A stretch of DNA of 19,459 nucleotides from XYA12-FULL-58-9 sp001798605. GTDB lineage: Bacteria; Myxococcota; XYA12-FULL-58-9. The first letter of the stretch is position 1, and the number at the start of each line of letters is the position of its first letter. A program made the position numbers and the translations under genes. Shown in pieces: positions 1 through 8,872 of this stretch. The DNA is taken from the NCBI GenBank assembly GCA_036736205.1, contig DAINMX010000110.1:1-19459 (forward strand), read 5' to 3'. The notes beneath the pieces are model-generated. The model was given only the letters and a program-made list of their open reading frames with translations. It was not told the origin of the DNA and ran no database searches.

Positions 1-1200
1 CCAGGCTACCTCGTTGGTGGTGGTTCCCAGGGTGAAGAACATGCCGATCGATGCGGCCGACAAGCCCACGTAAAGTAAACCGGCGGTAGGGGCTCGGCGA
101 CTCTGGAAGAACAAATCGCTCATCCAACCGGCGACGTTGCCGCCAATGACCCCGGCGACCATGAGAATGCCGCCCCAGCCGGCTTGCATAAACGGGGCGA
201 GAAAGAGTAGGCCGCCACTGACGAACAGCCAGCCTTTGGCTTTGCCCTTGCTCTTGGCTGCGGCAAACAGGGTGATTCCGGCCAGCGCGAATACGGCGAC
301 AATCACGTACCAAGCGCTCCAACTGCCGCTGCGCAGGGCGTGGCCACTGGGGAGTGCCAGTACTTCTTTGGCGTAGATTGGGTACCAATGCATGACGCCG
401 TTGCGCAATACGCCGGTGCAGAACTCGATGAAAGCTACCGTGAGGATGATCGGATGCGTGAGGATGCGTTTGATGATTTGGGTGACGGGAACATCACCAG
501 TTTCGCCACTCGAGGCATCACCGGTATCGAAATCTTCAAGCCCAGCAAGTGCGGGGCGGTCTCTGAGGAGGAACAGCTCGATGACAAAGAACGTGGCGAG
601 CAGCGCCGCAGGAACGAAGAAGACCCATTTGGTGTCAGAGAACGTTGGCTTGGCACCGCCAAATGCGGTGAGGACCCAGTCGTTGACGGTGAAGGCCAAA
701 AAGATACCGCTCGAGATCATCGTACCAAAGATGCCAGAGAAACCACCGCGTTCGCGCACATGGAACCAATGGGAGTTGACCTTGACGATGGCCACCGCAC
801 CATAGGATTGGAAGTACATGTTGATGGCGTAGAGGACTGAGAACACGACTCGCAAATGAGGGGCGGTTTCGCAGATAGCGCCGCCGGTCATGGTTGAGAT
901 GTAGAGCCCCATGGCCAAGTTGGCCACGGCCGATCCCGCGGCACCGATGAGGATGGCGCGTTTGCCTCCAATTTTGTCGGTGAGCGGGCCGTTGATGAGA
1001 AAAGCAAATGCGTAGGTGAAAGTGCCGGCGGCGAAGATGATGCCAAAGTCTTCTTTGGTCATCAGATCACCTAGGGCGTTCTTTGACACCGTTAGGTTGT
1101 ATCGCCCCATATAGAGGAAGGCGTAAGTGAGGCCCATCGGAAACCAGTTGAGGAAGCGACGGTATCTGAAAGCGCTTGAGTGTACGGGTGCGTCGGACAT
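1..1200 (-). CDS. MFS transporter, organophosphate:phosphate antiporter (OPA/GlpT-UhpC) type, C-terminus beyond window
   Basis: This is an inner-membrane major facilitator that probably exchanges a phosphorylated organic solute for inorganic phosphate. Reading leftwards from the ATG at 1198-1200, 400 codons stay open to the window edge; the family is about 450 residues, so roughly the last 50 are missing. Many hydrophobic helices are visible. Helix 1 holds MGRYNLTVSKNAL, which lines up with the GlpT helix-1 segment carrying the substrate arginine (here Arg33). VLRNGVMHWYPIYAKEV places Arg266 where GlpT has its second phosphate-binding arginine in helix 7. Keeping both arginines argues for a phosphate-containing substrate; which one (glycerol phosphate, hexose phosphate or other) cannot be told. 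A GACGAGG ribosome site precedes the ATG. The gene lies downstream of the lipid A operon on the same strand but is separated by 261 nt holding a long palindrome, so it is probably its own unit. Confidence 0.85.
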   Translation of the reverse strand, partial: MSDAPVHSSAFRYRRFLNWFPMGLTYAFLYMGRYNLTVSKNALGDLMTKEDFGIIFAAGTFTYAFAFLINGPLTDKIGGKRAILIGAAGSAVANLAMGLYISTMTGGAICETAPHLRVVFSVLYAINMYFQSYGAVAIVKVNSHWFHVRERGGFSGIFGTMISSGIFLAFTVNDWVLTAFGGAKPTFSDTKWVFFVPAALLATFFVIELFLLRDRPALAGLEDFDTGDASSGETGDVPVTQIIKRILTHPIILTVAFIEFCTGVLRNGVMHWYPIYAKEVLALPSGHALRSGSWSAWYVIVAVFALAGITLFAAAKSKGKAKGWLFVSGGLLFLAPFMQAGWGGILMVAGVIGGNVAGWMSDLFFQSRRAPTAGLLYVGLSAASIGMFFTLGTTTNEVAW

Positions 1201-1276
1201 TTGAAAACCTCGTCGATCGCTTTGATGCTAAACGGCATTCGTAATGGGTCCTGGGGCGCAAGACAAGCGGATTTCC

Positions 1277-1402
1277 CCGAATCACCATCTGCGCCGTTAT
1301 CTCTTCGTCGCAGCTTCGGATTTGCTGCTCGCCGTACGTCAAAGTACGACTGCGCGCAAATCCTCGCTGCTCCTCGACCTAACGGCACATCTGGCGATTC
1401 GG
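1277..1402. repeat. Long imperfect intergenic palindrome (about 126 bp)
   Basis: The two halves of this stretch are imperfect reverse complements. The outer ends are CCGAATC and GATTCGG. Inside come matching blocks such as GCCGTTA/TAACGGC, GCAGC/GCTGC and GGATTTGC/GCAAATCC, and the centre is CGTAC-GTCAAA-GTACG. About two thirds of positions pair over arms of some 54-60 nt. It fills half of the gap between the acyltransferase gene and the MFS gene, both read leftwards, so as RNA it would form a long bulged hairpin between them. It resembles dispersed long-palindrome intergenic elements that I recall from proteobacterial genomes, but no second copy is visible in this window. Confidence 0.7.
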
Positions 1403-1461
1403 ATAGTAATGGTGGATTTGGGATTTCCCGGTGAAACGCGCTGCCCGTTGCCGAGCTTCGA

Positions 1462-2127
1462 TCAACGTTTGTGAACTGAGGGGGCTTCGGTGGGGTCGTA
1501 CTGCCGCTCGAGCGCTGCCAGCTCCGAACCGATGCGGTCGGTGAACGCCTCGAGGGAGTCGAAGGCGGATGGTTCGAGGGGCGGGCCGAACTGCAAACGG
1601 ACTGAGGCAAAAGGTTTGGGGATCTGAAAACGGTCCCAAGTCTTGCGGAGGATCCAACGGCGGGAGGGGATCACGACCACCGGCAGCACAGGAGTGTTGG
1701 TTTGTTGTGCCAGGTCAATGACGCCGCGATGCACGGTGTTTCTGGGTCCTCGCGGGCCGTCCACTGCCAATAACGCCGGTACACCCTCGAGTAGCAGCTC
1801 AGCCTGGCGGGCGAGGGCGGTGCGCCCACCCTTGTCCTTGCCCCCCTTGCGAGAGGAACCGCGCACGGCGGTGACCCGATGCATCTTGAGGGCGGGTACC
1901 AAAAGGTCGCCGTCCGCCGAGCGGGAGACCATGGCGGTCATGTGCGCGTCATCGTTGGCGACAACGGCGGATACTTGATGCGCATGTAGGAGGGCGTAGA
2001 TGTAGGGACGGCCTGCCCGGCGAAGATTGGGTCGCGGGTCGTCATGGGCGCGGCAGCGACACGTTATGCGGATGAGGAGGATCACAAATCCGGCGATCCA
2101 GCCGATCAGGGCACGAGTCCACCTCAT
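1462..2127 (-). CDS. lpxJ: DUF374 acyltransferase, probable LpxJ-type late lipid A acyltransferase
   Basis: A 221-residue protein of the LPLAT superfamily, DUF374 branch. One hydrophobic N-terminal helix (residues 7-22) would anchor it to the inner membrane with the catalytic domain in the cytoplasm. Visible family motifs are ALLHAHQ at 45-51 (the His region that usually reads WH in this family), SRSADGDLL at 68-76, VRGSSRKGG at 88-96 and DGPRGPR at 123-129. DUF374 includes LpxJ, the non-canonical lipid A secondary acyltransferase of Helicobacter and Campylobacter. Position as last gene of an lpxB-msbA operon supports that role, and no LpxL/LpxM homologue is present here. The ATG overlaps the stop of the PHP gene by four bases, indicating translational coupling. 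Family membership is strong; the lipid A substrate is inferred from context, and a general lysophospholipid acyltransferase is the alternative. Confidence 0.8.
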   Translation of the reverse strand: MRWTRALIGWIAGFVILLIRITCRCRAHDDPRPNLRRAGRPYIYALLHAHQVSAVVANDDAHMTAMVSRSADGDLLVPALKMHRVTAVRGSSRKGGKDKGGRTALARQAELLLEGVPALLAVDGPRGPRNTVHRGVIDLAQQTNTPVLPVVVIPSRRWILRKTWDRFQIPKPFASVRLQFGPPLEPSAFDSLEAFTDRIGSELAALERQYDPTEAPSVHKR

Positions 2128-3371
2128 GGGCCGAATGGTCTCGCCTCTGGGGATAGCGGGGGTGTGGCTGGGATCTGTTGCTGTGCTTTGTCTTCGGCCG
2201 GCATTCCAGGGGGCAGAAGCAGCCCATGAGAGTCGGGCTCAGGCGGATCGACGGCGACACGGATGCGATTGGAAAAGATCACCGGGAGCATGTGGTAACC
2301 AAACAGCACTCCCGGGACTGGCAAGCGGACCTCGACGCGGTATGTGCCTGGTGTCGGATTCTTGTACAACAAACGGTGGTCGCGGGTACGTGCAATCTCC
2401 GCACCGTTACGCAGAAGCACCAAGTCGGGCGTTTCCTCGGTGGCCCGTGGTCCGTCGATGACCAGCGCGTCGACCTCCGATGCAAAGACCGTGTCGCCGC
2501 TCTGGCCCACTGGGCCAGTTCCAACCCCGGCGGCGTAGAAGGCGAACTCTGGGTCGCGACCAAACAGCCCAGAGACACAATGGAAGTGGCCGCGGCGGAT
2601 GGCGTCGAGCACATCCTTGCTGAGCTTCGCAGGCTCGTCGGAAACGGGAGCATCGATCACGACGTGCCACGTCTTCATTTCCAAGGCCATGTCAAGGATG
2701 CGACCATGGGCGTCTGCGCCACATAATCCGACCACCAGCGGGTCGGTCTCGGCATCCCAACGTCGCAGCGCGACGACGTCGCGGTCCAGAGCCTGCGCCA
2801 AGGCCAACTCAGGGTTGAGGTGAAATGCGGCGAGGGTTGGCAGCAAGCCGACAAACAAGGGGCCGCCGACGCGACGGGCGGAGGCAGAGAAACTCGCAAT
2901 CTCAAAACCTCCAAGACCCTCGACACGACCGGACCAAGGTTTCTTGGGACAAGCGGGATGTGCTGCGATGGGTAAGCCGCCGTTGTTGCGGACCCTGTCT
3001 AGAATGTCGCTGCTCTGTTGTGCCTGTTTGTCGAGGAGCCTGTTGGAACCGAGCTGGACGAGGTGTCCGTACGTTGTGCTTACCTCCGCGTAGGAAAGAA
3101 GGGCGATGTCGTCTATGACGACAGAATCGGTGAGTTGGGCGTTGTGATCGGTGACGATGACGAAATCGAGGTCCAGTGACGAGGCGATCTGGGCAATGTC
3201 TTCGAGTTTGGTTTCGGCGTCGTGGCTCTGGGACGAGTGGACGTGGTAGGTGCCAACCACACGTGGAGTTGCCGCAGGCTCGAGGACAGGCAGAGTGCGC
3301 CGACTGATGCGGTATCCCGCAGCCGCAACAGAGCTGCCGACCAATAACACTGTAAGCAGTCGCCTGAGCAT
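2124..3371 (-). CDS. Membrane-anchored or exported PHP-domain phosphoesterase in lipid A operon
   Basis: A 415-residue protein with a short hydrophobic N-terminus (residues 5-19) that is either a signal peptide or an anchor, followed by a PHP metal-dependent phosphoesterase domain (about 38-230) and a C-terminal beta-rich region ending in a Pro-rich tail. The metal ligands expected of an active PHP domain are visible: His43-x-His45 and Asp51 (YHVHSSQSHD), Asp75-His76 (VTDHN), Glu96 and His103 (AEVSTTYGH), His138 (AAHP) and Asp220-x-His222 (GADAHG). PHP enzymes hydrolyse phosphoesters; here the active site would face the periplasm if the N-terminus is exported. It starts 3 nt after msbA with a CGGAG ribosome site and overlaps the acyltransferase start by four bases. 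That position suggests a lipid A, LPS or lipid-phosphate substrate, which is inference only. The exact substrate is unknown. Confidence 0.85.
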   Translation of the reverse strand: MLRRLLTVLLVGSSVAAAGYRISRRTLPVLEPAATPRVVGTYHVHSSQSHDAETKLEDIAQIASSLDLDFVIVTDHNAQLTDSVVIDDIALLSYAEVSTTYGHLVQLGSNRLLDKQAQQSSDILDRVRNNGGLPIAAHPACPKKPWSGRVEGLGGFEIASFSASARRVGGPLFVGLLPTLAAFHLNPELALAQALDRDVVALRRWDAETDPLVVGLCGADAHGRILDMALEMKTWHVVIDAPVSDEPAKLSKDVLDAIRRGHFHCVSGLFGRDPEFAFYAAGVGTGPVGQSGDTVFASEVDALVIDGPRATEETPDLVLLRNGAEIARTRDHRLLYKNPTPGTYRVEVRLPVPGVLFGYHMLPVIFSNRIRVAVDPPEPDSHGLLLPPGMPAEDKAQQQIPATPPLSPEARPFGP

Positions 3372-3374
3372 GGA

Positions 3375-5219
3375 TCACTCCGGTACAGGAAGCGTCTCGG
3401 GTTTTTCGTCCTGTTGAAATTGCATGGCGTACAGTCGAGCATATTCGCCATTCAACGCCAAGAGCTCATCGTGTCGGCCACGCTCGACGATGCGCCCGCC
3501 CTGGAGGACCGCTATGGTGTTGGCCCGTCGTATTGTCGTCAACCGATGGGCAATGACCAACGAAGTACGCCCGACCATAAGCGCGTCGATGGCCCGTTGG
3601 ACAAACCGTTCGCTCTCGATGTCGAGGGCGCTCATCGCCTCGTCGAGGATCAACAGAGGCGTGTCCCGCAGCAAAGCGCGGGCGATGGCCAGTCTTTGCC
3701 GTTGTCCGCCCGAGAGCATGACGCCACGCTCGCCAATTTCGGTGTCGTAGCCCTTGGGTAACGCCCGGATAAACTCCTCGGCATAGGCTGCACGGGCGAC
3801 TTCGCGAACTCGTTCCGCGGTCGCATCGGGTTGGCCGTAGGCAATGTTCTCGGCGACGGAGGTGTTGAACAGGAATGTATCCTGGCTGACGACGCTGATC
3901 TGCTTGCGCAGTGAGGCCAGTGTCACCTCTCGAATATCGTGGCCGTCAATGGTGAGGCTGCCTTGGGTCACGTCGTAGAAACGGGGCAGGAGATTGGCGA
4001 CGGTGGTCTTCCCTGCGCCGCTGGACCCGACCAAGGCTACGACATTGCCGGTTCTAAGCTCGAGGTCGATGCCCTCAAGCACCGGTGTGGAGTTGTAAGC
4101 GAAGGTCACATTTTTGAATTCGACCCGGTCGGTAAATGGCGGCAGCGCGATGGCATTCGGCTGATCAATGATGTCGGGCTTGTGATCGATGACCTCGAAG
4201 ATGCGGTCGCTCGCTGCGGCGCCGTTGGCGAGGTAGTCAGTGACGTTCCCCAACTTTTTTAGGGGGTCGTACATCATCACCACGGCCACGAAGAACGAGA
4301 TGAAATGGGCAGGATCTGCATTCTTGGTTTGTACCCAATAACCGAGCAGGCCGAGCAGACCGGCGAGCGCCAGAGCCCCCATGATCTCCATTGTGGGGGT
4401 GCGAACCGCGCGAATGAAATAACTCTTGAGCATTTGGCGGTAGTATCGATCAGCCGCGCGGTCGAGCTTGTCGCGTTCATTTGCCTCGGTACCGAAGGCT
4501 TGGACAACCTGGACGCCCGCGAGTGCTTCATACGAAGTGGTGTTGATGGCCCCCTGGTAATCCTGTCCACGGCGGGATACGCGCTTCAACCATCGGGCAA
4601 ATCGGGCAAGGGGCAATACGGCGAGGGGAACGGTGACGAAGGTTACCAAGGCGAGCGTTGAATCGGTCAAGAAACAGAAGATCAACAGGAACACCACCAC
4701 CAACGGCTCACGCAGCAAGGGAGCGCAGCCGTAGAACACAGCTTGCTCGACGAGATTGGCGTCGTGGGTGAGGCGACTGAGGAGATCACCGTGAGCCCGT
4801 TTTGAGTAAAACGAGGGCGACTGCCGCAGGAGGGCATCGAAAGTGTCGGCGCGCATTCTTCTCAGGACGCACTGGCTGACGCGGCCAAGCATTGAAAATT
4901 GGCCGGTTTGGGCGAAGCCTTTGATGATCGCGGTGATTACGATCAACAGGGGCATGGTTAGGAGTGCCCAGGTACGATCGAGATTCTCGATGGAAACAAT
5001 CCAATCGTTCGGTAACCAGGTCCAAACCGAACGGAGCTCACCGGTGCTGCTTCGCAACACATCGGTGATGTTGCCGGTGAAGACAAACTTGAGCGCGGGG
5101 CCGGCGAGGAAAGCATAGAAGGCGGTGGTAATGCCGAGCACGACCATGCAGGCATAGGCGAGCGCCAGAGTTCCTCCCTGGGGCTTGAGGTAGGGCATGA
5201 GCCTCTTGAGGAAGTTCAC
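3375..5219 (-). CDS. msbA: Lipid A export ABC transporter MsbA (fused permease-ATPase)
   Basis: A 614-residue half-transporter: six-helix membrane domain (about 1-340) and C-terminal nucleotide-binding domain (about 365-600). It flips lipid A-core from the inner to the outer leaflet of the inner membrane as a homodimer. Seen directly are Walker A GSSGAGKTT (about 398-406), the Q-loop VVSQDTFLF, signature LSGGQRQR (about 501-508), Walker B LLILDEA (about 521-527) and the switch His in VIAHRLTT (about 556). The length matches MsbA (about 580-620). The start is a GTG at 5217-5219 whose bases overlap the stop of the glycosyltransferase gene (GTGA), so translation is coupled. The position right after lpxB favours MsbA over other type I exporters, which share these motifs. 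Confidence 0.92.
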   Translation of the reverse strand: MNFLKRLMPYLKPQGGTLALAYACMVVLGITTAFYAFLAGPALKFVFTGNITDVLRSSTGELRSVWTWLPNDWIVSIENLDRTWALLTMPLLIVITAIIKGFAQTGQFSMLGRVSQCVLRRMRADTFDALLRQSPSFYSKRAHGDLLSRLTHDANLVEQAVFYGCAPLLREPLVVVFLLIFCFLTDSTLALVTFVTVPLAVLPLARFARWLKRVSRRGQDYQGAINTTSYEALAGVQVVQAFGTEANERDKLDRAADRYYRQMLKSYFIRAVRTPTMEIMGALALAGLLGLLGYWVQTKNADPAHFISFFVAVVMMYDPLKKLGNVTDYLANGAAASDRIFEVIDHKPDIIDQPNAIALPPFTDRVEFKNVTFAYNSTPVLEGIDLELRTGNVVALVGSSGAGKTTVANLLPRFYDVTQGSLTIDGHDIREVTLASLRKQISVVSQDTFLFNTSVAENIAYGQPDATAERVREVARAAYAEEFIRALPKGYDTEIGERGVMLSGGQRQRLAIARALLRDTPLLILDEAMSALDIESERFVQRAIDALMVGRTSLVIAHRLTTIRRANTIAVLQGGRIVERGRHDELLALNGEYARLYAMQFQQDEKPETLPVPE

Positions 5220-5941
5220 TTGCGTATCCCGATTCGCATGCCTGGCACCTTGAGGATGGCCTCAAGAACGATGCGGCGCGACATCTTGCTGGTGCCATGC
5301 TCCCGCTCGACGAAGGTGATGGGCGTTTCCACGACCCGGAATCCTCTTTGTATGGCGCGGAAAGTCATCTCGATCTGGAAGGCGTATCCCGTCGTGCGCA
5401 CGCTCTCGAAATCGATCGCCTCGAGAACCTCGCGGCGAAAACATTTGAAACCACCCGTCAGATCATGGACGCCGACACCGAGACATGTGCGGGCATACCA
5501 AGAGCCACCGCGGGATATCAGACGACGATACCATGGCCAGTTGCGGGTACCGCCGCCGGGGACCCATCGAGATCCGAGCACGAGGTCATACTCGTCTGTG
5601 AGCCGCAACAGCTCAGGCAAGTTCGCCGGGGGATGGCTGAAATCCGCATCCATCTCGAGGATCCGCTCGTAGCCCCGGTCCAAGGCTTTGCGGAAGCCAT
5701 CGAGGTAGGCTGCGCCGAGGCCGAGTTTTGCACAGCGGTGCGTGACCAGTATGCGCTCGTTACCGTCCGCCAACCCGTCTGCGATCTCGCCGGTTCCGTC
5801 TGGTGAGTTGTCATCGAAAATCCAGACATCCACGGGTGCGGCGGCAAGAATCTCGGGCACGATGGTTGATAGATTCTCTCGCTCGTTGTAGGTCGGGAGC
5901 AGAACCACCGCCTTGCAGGCGTTTGTGCTTCTTGGTGACAT
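5216..5941 (-). CDS. GT2 glycosyltransferase, polyprenol-phosphate mannose synthase (DPM1) type
   Basis: A 241-residue cytoplasmic or membrane-associated GT2 enzyme of the DPM1/Ppm1 branch, which transfers a sugar (typically mannose from GDP-mannose) to a polyprenyl phosphate. Motifs seen: LLPTYNERENL (14-24), DDNSPDGT (43-50), the Asp-Ala-Asp nucleotide-sugar/metal motif at 98-100 in EMDADFSHPP, GSRWVPGGG, LTGGFKCFRREVL and the family-typical HGTSKMS near the C-terminus. There is no C-terminal multi-helix domain, so it is the short soluble type. I chose the ATG at 5939-5941, seven nt after the lpxB stop; a longer frame reaching 6061 would run into lpxB and adds only non-family residues. The ribosome site is weak, consistent with coupling to lpxB. 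In this operon it may supply a polyprenyl-linked sugar for lipid A or LPS modification; donor and acceptor are not determined. Confidence 0.88.
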   Translation of the reverse strand: MSPRSTNACKAVVLLPTYNERENLSTIVPEILAAAPVDVWIFDDNSPDGTGEIADGLADGNERILVTHRCAKLGLGAAYLDGFRKALDRGYERILEMDADFSHPPANLPELLRLTDEYDLVLGSRWVPGGGTRNWPWYRRLISRGGSWYARTCLGVGVHDLTGGFKCFRREVLEAIDFESVRTTGYAFQIEMTFRAIQRGFRVVETPITFVEREHGTSKMSRRIVLEAILKVPGMRIGIRK

Positions 5942-5948
5942 GGCTAGC

Positions 5949-7148
5949 TCACGCCCACAACTGGCCTGCCTTTTTGTCGCCGTCGACGATGTCACTGCGT
6001 TCTGCGTCGGGGAGATAATCGAGGGCGACTTCAGCCACCTGTTGCGACGCCCCAGCGCCACCGAGTTTGCGACGGACCAAGGCGAAGTCTTGATTGAGGC
6101 GAAGGCGAAACATGGGGTCGCTGAGGATAGTGTTCAGCTCTGCTTCGACGTTGTCGGCGGTGAAGGTCGCCTGAATGAGCTCTGGTACCAGGCGTTGGCC
6201 GGCAATGAGGTTGACCAAGGCGATGTGAGCGACTTTGACCATGCGTTTGAGGATGAGAAAGCTGAGCCACGAGACACGGTAGACCACAACCATCGGCCTG
6301 GACAGCAGCGCTGCTTGCAGGGTTGCGGTTCCTGAGCACACCACCGCGGCATCGGCGGCAACCAGAGCTTCCGTGGCGTGGCCGTCGATGACAGTGGCAA
6401 GCAGGCCCGAGCGGTGAACCATTGCCTCAACCATCTTGCGGGATATCGTCGAGGCGACGGGGATGATGGCGTGCACTTCGGGGAAACGGCGACGAAGGTT
6501 GTGAATACCCTCAAGCATGAGTGGCAGATGGCGGCTGACTTCTTGGCGGCGACTGCCGGGCAATAATGCCACGATTGGACCTTGTGTTGGGGGGAGACCG
6601 AGGTCGATACGTGCCTCCTTGCGGTCCGGATTTTTGGGGAGTTGTTCGACAAGAGGGTGACCCACGAAGCGGACACGAACACCATGCTCCTGGTAGAAGG
6701 TCTGTTCGAACGGCAATACCACCAACATCTGTGCCACCAGGTCGCGGATGGTGTTCACTCGTCCTTGGCGCCACGCCCAAATCTGTGGGCTGATGTAATA
6801 GACAACTGGGATGTCGAGCTTTTTCAGCTTCTTTGCGACCCGGAGATTGAAGTCCGGTAGGTCCAACAGAATCGCCACCCTGGGTTTGCGTTCGCGCGCG
6901 GCACCCATGAGACGGCGCATAATGCCCCACAGACGTGGGAGGGCAAAAATGACCTCGGTCAAACCGGCAACCGAAATGTCTTCGGCCGTTGCAATCGTGT
7001 CCAGTCCCTCTTCGCGCATGGCTTTGCCGCCAATGCCAAAGATCTCAACGTCGGGTCGCCTTTGGCGTATGGCGGCGAGTACTCGGGCACCGTGGGCGTC
7101 GGCCGATGCTTCCCCAGCGACAATGAGAATGGAGATGGGAGACTGCAT
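5949..7148 (-). CDS. lpxB: Lipid-A-disaccharide synthase LpxB
   Basis: A 399-residue GT19 enzyme that joins UDP-2,3-diacylglucosamine and lipid X (2,3-diacylglucosamine-1-phosphate) to form the beta-1,6 lipid A disaccharide at the inner face of the membrane. Motifs seen: N-terminal VAGEASADAHG (10-20, usually GExSGDxHG), DLPDFNLRVA, YYISPQIWAWRQGR with ISP at 119-121, LPFEQTFY, FVGHPL and LLPGSR. The length matches the family (380-400). The ATG at 7146-7148 is first in its operon and faces ftsY across 96 nt; its ribosome site is weak. It is followed at 7 nt by the glycosyltransferase and then msbA. No lpxA, lpxC, lpxD or lpxK is in the window. Confidence 0.95.
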   Translation of the reverse strand: MQSPISILIVAGEASADAHGARVLAAIRQRRPDVEIFGIGGKAMREEGLDTIATAEDISVAGLTEVIFALPRLWGIMRRLMGAARERKPRVAILLDLPDFNLRVAKKLKKLDIPVVYYISPQIWAWRQGRVNTIRDLVAQMLVVLPFEQTFYQEHGVRVRFVGHPLVEQLPKNPDRKEARIDLGLPPTQGPIVALLPGSRRQEVSRHLPLMLEGIHNLRRRFPEVHAIIPVASTISRKMVEAMVHRSGLLATVIDGHATEALVAADAAVVCSGTATLQAALLSRPMVVVYRVSWLSFLILKRMVKVAHIALVNLIAGQRLVPELIQATFTADNVEAELNTILSDPMFRLRLNQDFALVRRKLGGAGASQQVAEVALDYLPDAERSDIVDGDKKAGQLWA

Positions 7149-7244
7149 TTATGCGGCGCAAGTATCACATTCTGTGGGCTTTTAGCCAGCGGCGGTTGGC
7201 GGTGGATTGACACAGGGTGACGAGCCAAGTAACACCCCGCGGTC
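7149..7244. promoter_or_regulatory. Divergent promoter region between lpxB and ftsY
   Basis: These 96 bp separate two head-to-head operons, so both must start transcription here or within the flanking genes. On the plus strand a perfect TTGACA lies at 7207-7212; at 17-nt spacing the -10 position reads TAACAC (7230-7235), only a partial match. That would put the transcript start within a few bases of the first ftsY ATG. On the minus strand GATACT preceded at 17 nt by CTGGCT is a possible lpxB promoter. A small inverted repeat (GGCT-AAA-AGCC on the minus strand) lies between. The boxes are read by eye. Confidence 0.35.
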
Positions 7245-8530
<1,286 letters not shown>

Positions 8531-8534
<4 letters not shown>

Positions 8535-8558
8535 CCTGATCGATCGGCACCGTATACT
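8531..8558 (+). promoter_or_regulatory. Candidate sigma70 promoter for zapA-hldA-hldC
   Basis: TTGACC at 8531-8536 and TATACT at 8553-8558 are each one base off consensus and separated by 16 nt. The -35 box overlaps the ftsY stop codon, and the predicted start near 8565 lies just upstream of the possible zapA GTG starts. This would let zapA and the heptose genes be transcribed without ftsY. Confidence 0.5.
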
Positions 8559-8587
8559 GGAAGCGAAACAATCTTGTGGTGGAACCA

Positions 8588-8872
8588 GTGAGCAAGAACG
8601 CGGGCAAACAGAACATCGAGGTTCAAATACTCGGTCAACGGATGGTCCTCAAGGCCGATGATGACGTTCGGCACATCGAACGTTTGGCTTCCTATGTGCG
8701 GCGGAAAGTCGACGAGGTCGCCGCTCATGGTCCCATCTCAAGTCAGAAGATCGCAATTCTTGCGGCGCTCAACATCGCGGATGATTACTTCAAGGCTCTT
8801 GACGAGATTCGCGAGTTCAAACGTCAGGTTGCAGTGAAGTCACGCGCCATGCTCACCACGTTGGACCGGTGA
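8588..8872 (+). CDS. zapA: Cell division protein ZapA
   Basis: A small (94-residue) ZapA-family protein that binds and bundles FtsZ filaments at the division site. The N-terminal NIEVQILGQRMVLKADD matches the family opening (a beta hairpin starting VxILGxxY/M), followed by a helical region (EEVAAHGPISSQKIAILAALNIADDYF-like layout) and a short C-terminal coiled coil. The GTG at 8588 is chosen because GGTGGA lies just upstream and the protein then opens MSKN; GTGs at 8576 and 8579 would add up to four residues but lack a ribosome site. The stop overlaps the hldA start (GTGA). The usual gamma-proteobacterial neighbour, 6S RNA, cannot fit here. Confidence 0.85.
   Translation: MSKNAGKQNIEVQILGQRMVLKADDDVRHIERLASYVRRKVDEVAAHGPISSQKIAILAALNIADDYFKALDEIREFKRQVAVKSRAMLTTLDR

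Noticed and set aside
340..840. Plus-strand frame of 166 codons
   Set aside because: Antisense to the MFS gene, which has transmembrane helices and both OPA arginines; the plus frame has no recognisable motif.
5942..6061. N-terminal extension of the glycosyltransferase
   Set aside because: It lies inside lpxB, and the family sequence begins just after the ATG at 5941.
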